NCBI GenBank assembly: GCA_015180985.1
Contig: CP054185.1
Span: 1,054,001 to 1,118,000 of the forward strand
Length of the DNA: 64,000 nucleotides
Direction of reading: 5' to 3'
From: Flammeovirgaceae bacterium
Lineage (GTDB): Bacteria > Bacteroidota > Bacteroidia > Cytophagales > Cyclobacteriaceae
The notes beneath the pieces were generated by a model, which worked only from the letters and a program-made list of their open reading frames with translations, was not told the origin of the DNA and did no database searches. The translations under genes were made by a program, and so were the position numbers. Positions 8,771 through 17,706 of this stretch are shown here, one piece after another. Position 1 is the stretch's first letter; the number at the start of each line of letters is the position of its first letter.

Positions 8771-9023
8771 AGTAGCCTTGCGGGTCGAACTCAAGAAATA
8801 AAAATGCCATCGAACGGGTAACGGGCTTCATTGGGCTGCTGCGAAGCATATCTTTAACTTTTTCAGGGCCATACAACGTAATTACGGCATCAATGTCGGC
8901 TATGGAGCCGTATTCAAACACCCGATGTACTACCCATGCGGGCGAATGCGCAAGCACCGAAGGAATGGTCTCTTCAGCAATATCCCAAAATAGTGAGCGC
9001 CTGTGTTCAAGGACGGAATTCAT
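8760..9023 (-). CDS. Putative antitoxin, DUF6922-like
   Basis: This 87-residue protein lies directly upstream of, and overlaps by 11 bp, the AbiEii-like toxin. The sequence SLFWDIAEETI, then SPAWVVHRVFEYGSIADID and ITLYGPEKVKDMLRSS, resembles the small DUF6922 proteins that pair with AbiEii nucleotidyltransferases; this is a recognition from memory. No DNA-binding domain is evident. The start follows a TATCTTTG -7 element by five bases. Confidence 0.7.
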   Translation of the reverse strand: MNSVLEHRRSLFWDIAEETIPSVLAHSPAWVVHRVFEYGSIADIDAVITLYGPEKVKDMLRSSPMKPVTRSMAFLFLEFDPQGYYAV

Positions 9024-9028
9024 GATTT

Positions 9029-9036
9029 CAAAGATA
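9029..9036 (-). promoter_or_regulatory. TAnnTTTG -7 element of the AbiE-like operon
   Basis: TATCTTTG on the minus strand matches the Bacteroidota -7 consensus and ends five bases before the ATG at 9023, so the transcript would have almost no leader. Confidence 0.55.
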
Positions 9037-9067
9037 GGGCATTTGCCGGTATCTGTTGGGCAAAGCC

Positions 9068-10231
9068 TTAATACGTGAATATGCCGGCAGCTGTTTTAAG
9101 CGTTACCTGTTTTTGGTTTGCACCTTCAACCCTTCCGATGACCTGTGCATCTATTCCAAAATTTTTGGAAATATCGATCACTGCTTGAGCATATTGTTCA
9201 TCCAAATACACTTCCATCCGGTGGCCCATGTTGAAGACTTTGTACATTTCTCTCCAACCGGTGCCGCTGACTTGCTGGATGAGTTTAAATAAGGGTGGAA
9301 TTTCAAACAGGTTGTCTTTGATGACATGAAGGTTATCAATGAAATGCAACACTTTGGTTTGCGCGCCTCCACTGCAATGCACCAGTCCGTGAATATGCGG
9401 CCGAAGTTCTTTAAACACTTCAATCATAACAGGCGCATAGGTGCGTGTTGGCGAAAGCACCAGTTTACCTACAGGGAGCGGAACACCCGGCAGCTTATCC
9501 GTCAATTTGTACTTGCCGCTATACACAAGTTCAGTCGGAACATCCTTGTCATACGATTCAGGATATTTTGAAGCGTATTCTTTTGCAAACACATCATGGC
9601 GCGCAGAAGTTAATCCGTTGCTGCCGATTCCACTATTGTATTCATGTTCGTAGGATGCTTGTCCATACGAAGCCAGTCCCACAATTACATCACCTGCCTG
9701 TATGTTGCTGTTGTCAATTACATTGCTGCGTTTCATGCGTGCGGTTACCGTGCTGTCGACAATGATCGTTCGTACCAGGTCGCCTACATCGGCAGTTTCG
9801 CCACCGGTGCTACGGATGTTCAGTCCGTACTGGCGTAACATTTCAAGCACCTCTTCAGTGCCGTTGATGATGGTGGAAATTACTTCACCGGGAACAAGAT
9901 TTTTATTCCGCCCAATAGTGGATGACAGTAAAATATTATCGGTAGCGCCTACACACAGTAAATCATCCACATTCATGATGATGGCATCCTGCGCAATGCC
10001 TTTCCAAACGGAGAGGTCGCCCGTCTCTTTCCAGTAGATGTACGCCAGTGATGATTTTGTGCCCGCGCCATCGGCATGCATGATGGTACAATAATCCGGG
10101 TGGCCAGCTAAATGATCTTCAACAATTTTGCAGAAAGCGTTAGGAAACAACCCCTTATCCAGCTTTTGGATGGCCTGGTGCACATCTTCTTTGCTTGCAG
10201 AAACGCCCCGTTGGTTGTAGCGGTCGGACAT
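9068..10231 (-). CDS. purM: Phosphoribosylformylglycinamidine cyclo-ligase (AIR synthase)
   Basis: This 387-residue protein of the PurM superfamily converts FGAM and ATP to aminoimidazole ribotide in de novo purine synthesis. Visible signatures are the N-terminal YNQRGVSASKEDV, HADGAGTKSSLAYIY, DDLLCVGATDNILL, GGETADVGDLV (substrate and ATP loop) and LVHCSGGAQTKVLHF. It is about 40 residues longer than the classical enzyme, as is typical for the Bacteroidota form. It is followed downstream by the AbiE-like pair on the same strand and preceded by a TrmH gene 18 bp upstream. Confidence 0.9.
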   Translation of the reverse strand: MSDRYNQRGVSASKEDVHQAIQKLDKGLFPNAFCKIVEDHLAGHPDYCTIMHADGAGTKSSLAYIYWKETGDLSVWKGIAQDAIIMNVDDLLCVGATDNILLSSTIGRNKNLVPGEVISTIINGTEEVLEMLRQYGLNIRSTGGETADVGDLVRTIIVDSTVTARMKRSNVIDNSNIQAGDVIVGLASYGQASYEHEYNSGIGSNGLTSARHDVFAKEYASKYPESYDKDVPTELVYSGKYKLTDKLPGVPLPVGKLVLSPTRTYAPVMIEVFKELRPHIHGLVHCSGGAQTKVLHFIDNLHVIKDNLFEIPPLFKLIQQVSGTGWREMYKVFNMGHRMEVYLDEQYAQAVIDISKNFGIDAQVIGRVEGANQKQVTLKTAAGIFTY

Positions 10232-10235
10232 GGTG

Positions 10236-10243
10236 CAAATATG
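10236..10243 (-). promoter_or_regulatory. Near-consensus -7 element of purM
   Basis: CATATTTG (one mismatch to TAnnTTTG) ends four bases before the purM ATG. Confidence 0.35.
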
Positions 10244-10249
10244 GTGCGG

Positions 10250-10792
10250 CTAACTGGCGCCCGCAAATTTGAGTTTACGAACCAACTCCCACACCACAAT
10301 ACCCAGGCAAACGGAAACATTCAGGGAATGCTTGGTGCCCGCTTGCGGAATTTCAATGGCCGCATCGGCCAACTCAATTACCGGTTCGCTCACCCCATTG
10401 ATTTCGTTTCCAAATACCAGGCAAAGCCTATCGTCAGGCACAAAGCTGGATTGGTGCAGGGGCTGGCTCGCTGTTGTTTGTTCGATGGCAACAATCGTAT
10501 AGCCACGCGATTTAAGTTTACGAACTGCTTCCTCAGGTTTTTCAGCATATTCCCAGTCAACTGATTCGGTGGCACCCAGGGCTGTTTTGTGAATTTCGCG
10601 GTGCGGAGGGGTACCCGTTATTCCCGTCAGGTAAATTTTTTCAATCCTGAATGCATCGGCTGTGCGGAACGCGGAGCCTACATTGTGCAACGAACGAATA
10701 TTATCCAGCACAATGCAAACCGGGAGTTTCTCCGCATCTTTGAACTGATCAACCGAGATCCGGCCTAACTCTTCCAGTTTAAGTTTTTTCAT
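10250..10792 (-). CDS. TrmH/SpoU family RNA 2'-O-methyltransferase
   Basis: This 180-residue protein consists of one SpoU (SPOUT) domain. Motif 1 is LDNIRSLHNVGSAFRTAD, motif 2 is LVFGNEINGVS, and motif 3 is AAIEIPQAGTKHSLNVSVC, which forms the trefoil knot that binds S-adenosylmethionine. It methylates ribose 2'-OH in tRNA or rRNA; the exact target cannot be read from the sequence. It lies just upstream of purM and may be co-transcribed with it. Confidence 0.9.
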   Translation of the reverse strand: MKKLKLEELGRISVDQFKDAEKLPVCIVLDNIRSLHNVGSAFRTADAFRIEKIYLTGITGTPPHREIHKTALGATESVDWEYAEKPEEAVRKLKSRGYTIVAIEQTTASQPLHQSSFVPDDRLCLVFGNEINGVSEPVIELADAAIEIPQAGTKHSLNVSVCLGIVVWELVRKLKFAGAS

Positions 10793-10796
10793 CGCG

Positions 10797-10804
10797 CAAA
10801 AGTA
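10797..10804 (-). promoter_or_regulatory. TAnnTTTG -7 element of the TrmH gene
   Basis: TACTTTTG on the minus strand is an exact match and ends four bases before the ATG. Confidence 0.6.
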
Positions 10805-10839
10805 GCCATAAGTAACAAGACTTTAGACGTAAGACTTGT

Positions 10840-10847
10840 TAGCTTTA
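10840..10847 (+). promoter_or_regulatory. Near-consensus -7 element of the DinB gene
   Basis: TAGCTTTA (last base differs from TAnnTTTG) ends four bases before the ATG at 10852. Confidence 0.35.
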
Positions 10848-10851
10848 CTCC

Positions 10852-11382
10852 ATGAGAAAGGGAGACATCATTAATAATCTTAACAATGAAGTGTTACTCG
10901 CTGCATCCTGTTTTAAGGCACTGCCTGAAGAGAAATTTTTTGCCCGGCCGCTGCCCGAAAAATGGTCGCCTGCCGAGCATGCGCAACACCTGATACTTTC
11001 AGTGAAGCCGCTTATTACGGCCTTTTCACTTCCGCGGTTTGTATTGCGATGGACCTTTGGCAAACCTAACCGGCCCGGAAGAACATTCGATCAGGTTGTG
11101 GAAAAATATAAGGCCAAACTGGCGGCTGGCGGTAAAGCAAGCAAACCGTTTATTCCGAAACGACTTGCTGTGAGTGATAATCCGAAAACCGTGATTCAAC
11201 ATTTTACGAACGCGTATTCACGGTTTGCGTACAGGCTGAGTTCCTGGCCGGAAGAGCAACTCGACCGGTATTTATTGCCACACCCGCTGCTTGGAAAACT
11301 CACCCTGCGCGAGATGCTATACTTTACCATATACCATGTTTCGCATCATCATGGCCTGGTAAAGCATATGCAAACAGATTAG
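10852..11382 (+). CDS. DinB-like (DUF1569) protein
   Basis: This 176-residue four-helix protein has the DinB/YfiT layout. An N-terminal KWSPAEHAQHLILS supplies the first His, and a C-terminal HVSHHHGLVKHM supplies the His pair that binds a divalent metal. Members act as metal-dependent thiol transferases or hydrolases, often stress-induced, but the substrate here is unknown. Its 3' end overlaps the convergent membrane-protein gene by four bases. Confidence 0.8.
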   Translation: MRKGDIINNLNNEVLLAASCFKALPEEKFFARPLPEKWSPAEHAQHLILSVKPLITAFSLPRFVLRWTFGKPNRPGRTFDQVVEKYKAKLAAGGKASKPFIPKRLAVSDNPKTVIQHFTNAYSRFAYRLSSWPEEQLDRYLLPHPLLGKLTLREMLYFTIYHVSHHHGLVKHMQTD

Positions 11383-11843
11383 CCTTCCAGGTTCTGCAGT
11401 TGCGGAATAACGATGTACCCTGTAATAATAGCCAGTGCCGTTGATCGGATGATCAGGATGAGGTATTCGGTGTTGTGCGATTTCATCCAGTAAAACAGCA
11501 AAATCAGAACAACAGGTACCATGGATAAGAAACCAACCAGCAGCATTTGCATCCAGCCCTCCATGCCCAGTTTCATAAACACCAGGCCGGTGAGGCATAC
11601 AGCCCCGCCAATACCCGATACTTTAGTGGCCACCACGCCAAACAATTCCTTAACCGAAGAAATCAAATACGCACTTATAAAATAAAAGGCTGCCAGAGCG
11701 AAAAGGGTAAACTGCAAAAGTTCCTGTGGCTCGCCTACAAACCAGGCAGCAAGGGCCAGCGCAGTCAGCACGGCTTCAATTTTAAATTTGTGTTTGGCCA
11801 GTTGGATGAAAAACTGTTGTTGTGAGTTGGGTTGAGTGCTCAT
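11379..11843 (-). CDS. Four-helix integral membrane protein, function unknown
   Basis: This 154-residue protein has about four hydrophobic segments: AVLTALALAAWFV, LFALAAFYFISAYLI, LLVGFLSMVPVVLILLFYW and IIRSTALAIITGYIVI. The N-terminus is polar and Gln-rich. I do not recognise a family. It is divergent from mutS, with a 122-bp spacer, and convergent with the DinB gene. Confidence 0.7.
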   Translation of the reverse strand: MSTQPNSQQQFFIQLAKHKFKIEAVLTALALAAWFVGEPQELLQFTLFALAAFYFISAYLISSVKELFGVVATKVSGIGGAVCLTGLVFMKLGMEGWMQMLLVGFLSMVPVVLILLFYWMKSHNTEYLILIIRSTALAIITGYIVIPQLQNLEG

Positions 11844-11953
11844 GGTTACAGCGGTTTGGTTGATTGATTAAATATAAGAAATGCCTACGTTAAAATAAAC
11901 GCTGGTTGCATCGTTCATGCAAGGAATGCTGCGATTGGTTTACTGAATCGCTC

Positions 11954-11961
11954 TATATTTG
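11954..11961 (+). promoter_or_regulatory. TAnnTTTG -7 element of mutS
   Basis: TATATTTG is an exact -7 match and ends four bases before the chosen mutS ATG. A TTG at 11935-11937 is a possible -33 element, with slightly short spacing. Confidence 0.6.
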
Positions 11962-11965
11962 CCTG

Positions 11966-14569
11966 ATGGCCGCAACCACTGCCTCCGAAACCCCGCTGAT
12001 GAAGCAGTACAATGCCATTAAGGCAAAGTACCCCGGTGCGTTGCTGCTTTTTCGGGTTGGCGATTTTTACGAAACCTTCGGGCAGGATGCGGTAGCCACA
12101 GCCAAAGTACTCGATATTGTTCTGACCAAACGTGGCAACGGGTCGGCATCGGAAATTGAGCTGGCCGGATTTCCGCATCATGCGCTCGATACCTACCTGC
12201 CCAGGCTGGTGCGGGCAGGCCACCGGGTAGCCATTTGCGATCAACTGGAAGATCCGCGATTTGTTAAAGGAATTGTAAAGCGCGGTGTTACCGAACTGGT
12301 TACGCCCGGTGTATCGTTTAACGATACCGTTCTTGAGAAGAAACAGAACAACTTTCTGGCTTCGGTCTTTGCCGGCAAGCAGGCCTATGGTGTTTCGTTT
12401 CTTGACATCAGCACCGGAGAGTTTTATGCTGCACACGGAACAGAAACCTACATCCTGAAACTTATTCAAAGTTTTGCGCCTGCCGAAATCATTTTCAGCA
12501 AAACGCAACGCGAATTGTTTGAAAAGAAATTTGCGGAAGGTCATGCTACGTTTGCCGTTGATGACTGGGTATATGTTTTTGAGTATGCACATGAAAAACT
12601 CATCAGCCAGTTTAAAACGGCAACACTTAAAGGCTTTGGTGTTGATGGATTGAACGAAGCCATTGTTGCTGCCGGTGCCATTTTACACTACCTCGAAGCT
12701 ACCGAGCATAAGGATACGCAGCATATTGCCTCCATTGCCCGGCTGGATGAAGACAAATACGTTTGGCTCGATAAATTCACTATCCGTAACCTGGAGTTGG
12801 TGTCGTCACCGTTTGAAAACGGTGTACCCCTGATACAAATTCTTGATCAAACCGCTACCCCGATGGGGTCGCGGCTGTTGCGCAAATGGATGGTGCTGCC
12901 GCTGAAAGAAATAGCACCCGTTGAAGAACGATTACGGATGGTGGATGTTTTCCACCAACAGGTTGAACTGGCTGAGCGGTTAACGGACGAATTAAAACAG
13001 ATAGCCGACCTGGAGCGGCTGATTTCAAAAGTGGCTGTGGGCCGCATCAGTCCGCGCGAAATGTTGCAGCTAAAACGATCGTTGCAGCGCACCGGCCCGA
13101 TAAAAGGTTTGCTGGAACAACATTCTTCCGCTGACTTGAAAAAACTGGGCGATCAACTGAACCGGTGTGAGTACCTGCTAGAGAAAATAGAAAAGGAACT
13201 TCGCGATGACGCCCCGATGCTTACCAACCAGGGAGGAATCATCAAGGAAGGAATCCATGCTGAACTGGATGAGTTGCGAAGCATCGCTTTCTCCGGAAAG
13301 GATTACCTGCTGCAGGTACAAAAGCGCGAAATTGAACGCACGGGAATCAACTCGCTGAAAATTTCTTACAACAAGGTTTTTGGTTACTACCTGGAAGTCA
13401 GCAATGCCAACAAAGACAAAGTGCCGGCCGATTGGATACGCAAGCAAACGCTGGTGAATGCCGAACGGTACATTACCGAGGAGCTAAAAGTGTATGAAGA
13501 GAAAATTCTGCATGCCGAAGACCGGCTGGTGATAATTGAGCAGAAACTTTTTCAGGAACTGGTGCAGCAGGCAGCTGATTTTGTTTCTCAAATCCAGCAA
13601 AATGCCCGCACCCTGGCTGTGCTTGATGTGTTGCTGTCGTTTGCGTGGGCGGCACGGCAAAACAACTACTGCCGGCCCGAAATCAACGAATCGACCACGC
13701 TGGATATCAAAGCCGGTCGCCACCCGGTTATTGAAAAGCAACTGCCTGTTGGCGAAAGCTATGTGCCCAACGATGTGTACCTCGATAATGATACGCAGCA
13801 GATTCTCATCATCACAGGCCCCAACATGGCGGGTAAATCGGCTTTGTTGCGGCAAACTGCGCTGATTGTTCTGATGGCGCAAATCGGAAGTTTTGTGCCG
13901 GCCGAAAGCGCCCGCATCGGGTTGGTGGATAAAATTTTTACGCGCGTGGGCGCTTCGGACAATTTATCGAAAGGCGAATCAACCTTTATGGTGGAGATGA
14001 TTGAAACGGCCAGCATCCTGAACAACCTCAGCAACCGCAGTTTGATTTTGATGGATGAAATCGGGCGGGGAACTTCCACCTACGATGGCGTGTCCATCGC
14101 CTGGGCCATTGTGGAATACCTGCATCAACATAAAGATTACAGACCAAAGACTTTGTTTGCCACACACTATCACGAACTCAATCAACTGGCTGAGGATTTT
14201 GTGCGGGTGAAAAATTTCAACGTGAGTGTAAAGGAGGTTGGCAACAAAATTATTTTCATGCGCAAGCTGAAGGAGGGAGGCAGCGAGCACAGTTTCGGTA
14301 TTCACGTGGCGCAACTGGCCGGTATTCCCAACAAGGTGGTGATACGCGCCAACGAGGTACTGCATTTCCTGGAAAAGGAAAAACATAAAAATGAGCCCAA
14401 AAAGAAACTACAAGACCTGCCGAAAGCCACGCACCAGATGAGTTTGTTTGAGATGGACCCGAAGTACAAACACGTGCAGCAACTGCTGGAACATATCGAC
14501 ATCAACACCATCAGCCCGGTGGAGGCGTTGCTGAAGTTGAATGAGATACTTTCTGTTCTAAAAAAATAG
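11966..14569 (+). CDS. mutS: DNA mismatch repair protein MutS
   Basis: This 867-residue mismatch sensor is complete. The mismatch-reading motif GDFYETF sits at residues 32-38 (Phe34 and Glu36). The ATPase has Walker A GPNMAGKS at 618-625, Walker B LILMDEIGRGTS around 693, and the FATHYHEL switch. The lever and clamp regions fill the middle, and the C-terminus ends in a short dimerisation helix. I place the start at MAATTASET because a TAnnTTTG promoter element ends four bases before it; a longer in-frame TTG start at 11906 would place that promoter inside the gene. Confidence 0.97.
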   Translation: MAATTASETPLMKQYNAIKAKYPGALLLFRVGDFYETFGQDAVATAKVLDIVLTKRGNGSASEIELAGFPHHALDTYLPRLVRAGHRVAICDQLEDPRFVKGIVKRGVTELVTPGVSFNDTVLEKKQNNFLASVFAGKQAYGVSFLDISTGEFYAAHGTETYILKLIQSFAPAEIIFSKTQRELFEKKFAEGHATFAVDDWVYVFEYAHEKLISQFKTATLKGFGVDGLNEAIVAAGAILHYLEATEHKDTQHIASIARLDEDKYVWLDKFTIRNLELVSSPFENGVPLIQILDQTATPMGSRLLRKWMVLPLKEIAPVEERLRMVDVFHQQVELAERLTDELKQIADLERLISKVAVGRISPREMLQLKRSLQRTGPIKGLLEQHSSADLKKLGDQLNRCEYLLEKIEKELRDDAPMLTNQGGIIKEGIHAELDELRSIAFSGKDYLLQVQKREIERTGINSLKISYNKVFGYYLEVSNANKDKVPADWIRKQTLVNAERYITEELKVYEEKILHAEDRLVIIEQKLFQELVQQAADFVSQIQQNARTLAVLDVLLSFAWAARQNNYCRPEINESTTLDIKAGRHPVIEKQLPVGESYVPNDVYLDNDTQQILIITGPNMAGKSALLRQTALIVLMAQIGSFVPAESARIGLVDKIFTRVGASDNLSKGESTFMVEMIETASILNNLSNRSLILMDEIGRGTSTYDGVSIAWAIVEYLHQHKDYRPKTLFATHYHELNQLAEDFVRVKNFNVSVKEVGNKIIFMRKLKEGGSEHSFGIHVAQLAGIPNKVVIRANEVLHFLEKEKHKNEPKKKLQDLPKATHQMSLFEMDPKYKHVQQLLEHIDINTISPVEALLKLNEILSVLKK

Positions 14570-14581
14570 GAAGCCCGGATC

Positions 14582-15304
14582 CTAATTTCTCCTAAAAAGT
14601 TTGTTCCCCATAATTTTCTGCAACACCTCATCTTTCAGTGCCCGGCTGATGGGGATGCGGGAAGTGCCGATCAGGATTTCACTGCCATCCAGTGCATTGA
14701 TTTTTTCCAACGAAACGATAAACGACTTATGAACTTTGAGGAACCGGTCTTTCGGCAACTGTTCTTCCAGGGCCGTAAGTGTTATGTAGGTAATCAGTTT
14801 ACGGCCGGGGGTGTAAAGGATGCAGTAATTTTGCATGGCCTCGGCATACAGCACATCGGTGTAGTTTATTTTTTCGTATTTATGATCAACCTTAATAAAA
14901 AAGTAATCCGGTGCAGCGGAAGGTTTCTGAACCAGTAAATGGTAGTCGTACGCTTTTTGAACAGCCTTCAGAAACCGGTCGAAGGGAATGGGCTTAACAA
15001 GGTAGTCAATCACATCAAGCGAATAACTCTCCAGTGCGTAATCCGGGTAGGCCGTGGTAAAAATTACCAGCGGTGGGCGTTGCAGGGTTTTCAGAAATTC
15101 AATGCCTGAAAGTTTAGGCATGTGAATATCGAGCAGCATTAAATCAATATTTCCTTGCCGAAGGAAGGAGGCGGCTTTCAGCGCATCTTCGCAGGAACCG
15201 GCCCACTGAAGAAAATCAATGTCGTTTACATACTCTTCCAGTCCTTTGCGGGCCAGCGGTTCATCATCAACAATCAGGCAATTCAGTTTTACAGCGCTAC
15301 TCAT
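14582..15304 (-). CDS. LytTR family response regulator
   Basis: This 240-residue protein has an N-terminal receiver domain with the acidic pair VDDEP (residues 12-16), phospho-acceptor Asp59 in LLDIHMP, and the conserved Thr (FTTAYPDYA) and Lys (YLVKPI). A C-terminal LytTR DNA-binding domain follows (EKINYTDVLYAEA, YITLTALEEQLP, FLKVHKSFIV). It pairs with the upstream LytS-like kinase, overlapping it by four bases (ATGA). Targets cannot be inferred. Confidence 0.95.
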   Translation of the reverse strand: MSSAVKLNCLIVDDEPLARKGLEEYVNDIDFLQWAGSCEDALKAASFLRQGNIDLMLLDIHMPKLSGIEFLKTLQRPPLVIFTTAYPDYALESYSLDVIDYLVKPIPFDRFLKAVQKAYDYHLLVQKPSAAPDYFFIKVDHKYEKINYTDVLYAEAMQNYCILYTPGRKLITYITLTALEEQLPKDRFLKVHKSFIVSLEKINALDGSEILIGTSRIPISRALKDEVLQKIMGNKLFRRN

Positions 15305-16344
15305 TGGGCGGGGTTTACTGGTTGTTGCAGTTTCAGTTCAAGATTCACCACAAACCGATCGGGCGTTTCATTAATTTGCAGGTGATGCCGATCAGGATAC
15401 AACAGTTCAAGTCTTCGCTTAACGTTTTGCAGCCCGATTCCGCTGTTTTCGGTTGATGCCTTTATGCCATCGATTGTGTTGGAAATGTTCAGGCAAAAGG
15501 AGTTACCCCTTTTATCCAGGTCAATGCAAATTGTATTCAGCTTATCGGTAAAGTGCGACACGTGTTTGAAGGCATTTTCAACAAATGGGATAAGGAGTAA
15601 AGGTGCTATAGTAAAATTTTTTAAGTCAGGCGAGTATCGAAAGGTGATTTGATACTTATCATCCTTGCGTAGCCGCTGCAGGTTAATGTAATTTTTCAGG
15701 TAGCTGATTTCTTTTTCGATCGGGATGTCGGCCCCGTTGCACTCGTACAACTGGTAGCGAAGCATATCGGAGAAGGCAGTAAGTGTTTCGCGGGCCTCGT
15801 TGTTTTGCCTGTCGATCATAAAGTAAATGGCGTTGATCGAGTTGAAAAGGAAATGCGGGTTGATCTGGGCTTTGAGGTAGGCGAGTTCGGTGTTTAATTT
15901 CTCCAGTTCAATTTTCCGAAGCAGGGTTTGCTGCAGATACCATTGCCTGCTCAGGTACAGCGTTACAGCAAAGGTGAGGTAGAAAATCACAATGGAAAGA
16001 TTATATAATGAATTATTAAAAAACGACTGTTTGGCGGGCACGTTCAAAACATACCCGTATAAATAAACATCGTGGGTATTTTTACCGGCTACATAAACCG
16101 CAAGGGTCAACAGAATCAGACCCAAACTGGTAATCGGATTGCGCTTCTTCGTAAACCGCGGCACGATAACCAGCAGGGTAAAGTAGATGGCCATTGCCAG
16201 TAAGCCGTTGCGGATGAGTAACTCCAGCATGAAGTGAACCGGGCCAGCTTCGTGCAGCACATTCAGCCGGGTGTATGCGTGAAAGAAAATCGTAAGCGAC
16301 CAGAAAATAAGGTGGTCAATTTTGTACCGGAAGAATCGCTCCAT
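15301..16344 (-). CDS. LytS-like sensor histidine kinase
   Basis: This 347-residue kinase has about four transmembrane segments in the first 135 residues (HLIFWSLTIFFHA, LAMAIYFTLLVIV, SLGLILLTLAVYV, NLSIVIFYLTFAVTL) and no large periplasmic sensor domain. A His_kinase domain follows, with phospho-acceptor His164 in AQINPHFLFNSIN, and a HATPase with PLLLIPFVENAFKHV (N box) and GIGLQNVKRRLEL (G box). It is translationally coupled to the LytTR regulator. A near-consensus promoter element (TAATTTTC) lies four bases before the ATG. Confidence 0.95.
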   Translation of the reverse strand: MERFFRYKIDHLIFWSLTIFFHAYTRLNVLHEAGPVHFMLELLIRNGLLAMAIYFTLLVIVPRFTKKRNPITSLGLILLTLAVYVAGKNTHDVYLYGYVLNVPAKQSFFNNSLYNLSIVIFYLTFAVTLYLSRQWYLQQTLLRKIELEKLNTELAYLKAQINPHFLFNSINAIYFMIDRQNNEARETLTAFSDMLRYQLYECNGADIPIEKEISYLKNYINLQRLRKDDKYQITFRYSPDLKNFTIAPLLLIPFVENAFKHVSHFTDKLNTICIDLDKRGNSFCLNISNTIDGIKASTENSGIGLQNVKRRLELLYPDRHHLQINETPDRFVVNLELKLQQPVNPAQ

Positions 16345-16348
16345 AGTT

Positions 16349-16356
16349 GAAAATTA
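16349..16356 (-). promoter_or_regulatory. Near-consensus -7 element of the LytS/LytTR operon
   Basis: TAATTTTC (last base differs) ends four bases before the kinase ATG. Confidence 0.35.
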
Positions 16357-16479
16357 CACCTTTCAGACAGACTGGCCTAAGCCGGTTTTCGCATTTCGTC
16401 AAGAAAACCCTGCCGATGGTCAAAGCCGGTTCTCCTGAAAAGCTCAGGCTTCGTTATTTGAACCAAAAAACCACCGGCC

Positions 16480-17091
16480 ATGATTCAAAAACCTGTATTG
16501 GTTGCTGCCATTTGTTTAAGTTTTTTAACCGCCTGCACGCAAACAAAAACTCAGCGTGAAGAAGTACTGGGCGGTTCGTGCGAAGATTGTGAACTGCTGT
16601 TTGAAGGGATGCCGAAACAGTTGTTTTGGCGTACAACAATTTCAGGACCGGATGAACCCGGTGAACCGCTTATTATCAGCGGAACGATTTATAAAAAGGA
16701 CGGAAAAACTCCGGCACCGGGCGTAATTCTCTACATCTATCAAACTGATAGCCGTGGGCTATATTCTCCCGCACCCAATCAAACTATGGCCAAAGCACAT
16801 GGGCATTTACGCGGCTGGATGAAAACCGATGAGCAGGGCCGGTATGAATTTAAAACGATACGCCCGGCCCCGTATCCCAACCGGAATGATCCGCAGCACA
16901 TTCACCCGATAATCTATGAACCGGGAAAGGGCTATTACTGGGTAGATGATTATTTGTTTGATGATGATCCGTTGCTGACGGAACAGCACCGAATCAGGCC
17001 GCCTGAACGCGGAGGCACCGGAATTATAAAGTTGTTAAAAAGCCCTGATGGTGTATGGATGGCCAACCGCGATATTGTTTTATTTTTTTAG
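16480..17091 (+). CDS. Intradiol ring-cleavage dioxygenase-like lipoprotein
   Basis: This 203-residue protein carries a lipoprotein signal ending LSFLTAC (Cys19). The remainder has the intradiol dioxygenase fold seen in the protocatechuate 3,4-dioxygenase beta chain: ISGTIYKKDGKTPAPGVILYIYQTD, GLYSP (first Fe-ligand Tyr), RYEFKTIRPAPYP (second Tyr) and PQHIHP (two Fe-ligand His). All four ferric-iron ligands are therefore present. Exported members of this fold are common in Bacteroidota and their aromatic substrate is unknown. It leads a three-gene exported cluster with YceI and an NHL protein (20-bp and 1-bp gaps). Confidence 0.85.
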   Translation: MIQKPVLVAAICLSFLTACTQTKTQREEVLGGSCEDCELLFEGMPKQLFWRTTISGPDEPGEPLIISGTIYKKDGKTPAPGVILYIYQTDSRGLYSPAPNQTMAKAHGHLRGWMKTDEQGRYEFKTIRPAPYPNRNDPQHIHPIIYEPGKGYYWVDDYLFDDDPLLTEQHRIRPPERGGTGIIKLLKSPDGVWMANRDIVLFF

Positions 17092-17111
17092 ATGATTAAT
17101 CCGTAAAGCAT

Positions 17112-17705
17112 ATGAAGTTAACACACAGCGTTGGCGCATGGCTTGCACCGTTTTTGGTAACAGTTTTGACGAACGTCCAGGCGCAAACGTTACCACTTTC
17201 AACAAAGGAGTCAAAAATTGTCTGGACCGGCACCAAGTTAACCGGCTACCACCAGGGCACCGTTAACATTAAGGAGGGTAACGTGGCAATGAAAGAAAAC
17301 CGCCTGGCCGGGGGCTATGTGGTTGTTGATATGAATACCATTGTTTGTACGGATATCCCCGCATCGGATCCTATTCCGAAACGGAAACTGGAAAACCACC
17401 TGAAGGACGCTGATTTTTTTAACGTTGCGAAGTTTCCTGCTGCACGATTTGAAATAACCGAGGTGCGACCACACCCCGCCAACCCCAAACGGTACGTGGT
17501 ATCCGGAAAGCTCACCATCAAACAAACCACACGACTGGTTACAGCCGAAGTAACACCCACCATTCAATCGGACAAGCAGTTTATTGGCGAGGCAGACCTT
17601 CGTTTTGATCGGCAGTTGTTTGGTGTTTCGTATAAAGGAATTAAAGATGAACTGGTTCACGATGAGGTGCACCTACGCATTCTGATAAAAGCAAAAAGCA
17701 GGTAA
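17112..17705 (+). CDS. YceI family periplasmic lipid-binding protein
   Basis: This 197-residue protein has a signal peptide ending at VQAQ. The YceI lipocalin-like barrel shows KIVWTGTKLTGYHQGTV, GYVVVDMNTIVC, LENHLKDADFFNVAKFPAA, VSGKLTIKQTTR and FDRQLFGVSYKG. Family members bind polyisoprenoids or amphiphiles in the periplasm. It sits between the dioxygenase-like lipoprotein and the NHL protein, so it may bind the hydrophobic substrate or product of that cluster; this is inference. Confidence 0.9.
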   Translation: MKLTHSVGAWLAPFLVTVLTNVQAQTLPLSTKESKIVWTGTKLTGYHQGTVNIKEGNVAMKENRLAGGYVVVDMNTIVCTDIPASDPIPKRKLENHLKDADFFNVAKFPAARFEITEVRPHPANPKRYVVSGKLTIKQTTRLVTAEVTPTIQSDKQFIGEADLRFDRQLFGVSYKGIKDELVHDEVHLRILIKAKSR

Positions 17706-17706
17706 A

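Noticed and set aside
11906-11965. Longer mutS start (TTG at 11906)
   Set aside because: The extra 20 residues do not resemble MutS, and a TAnnTTTG element ends four bases before the ATG at 11966.
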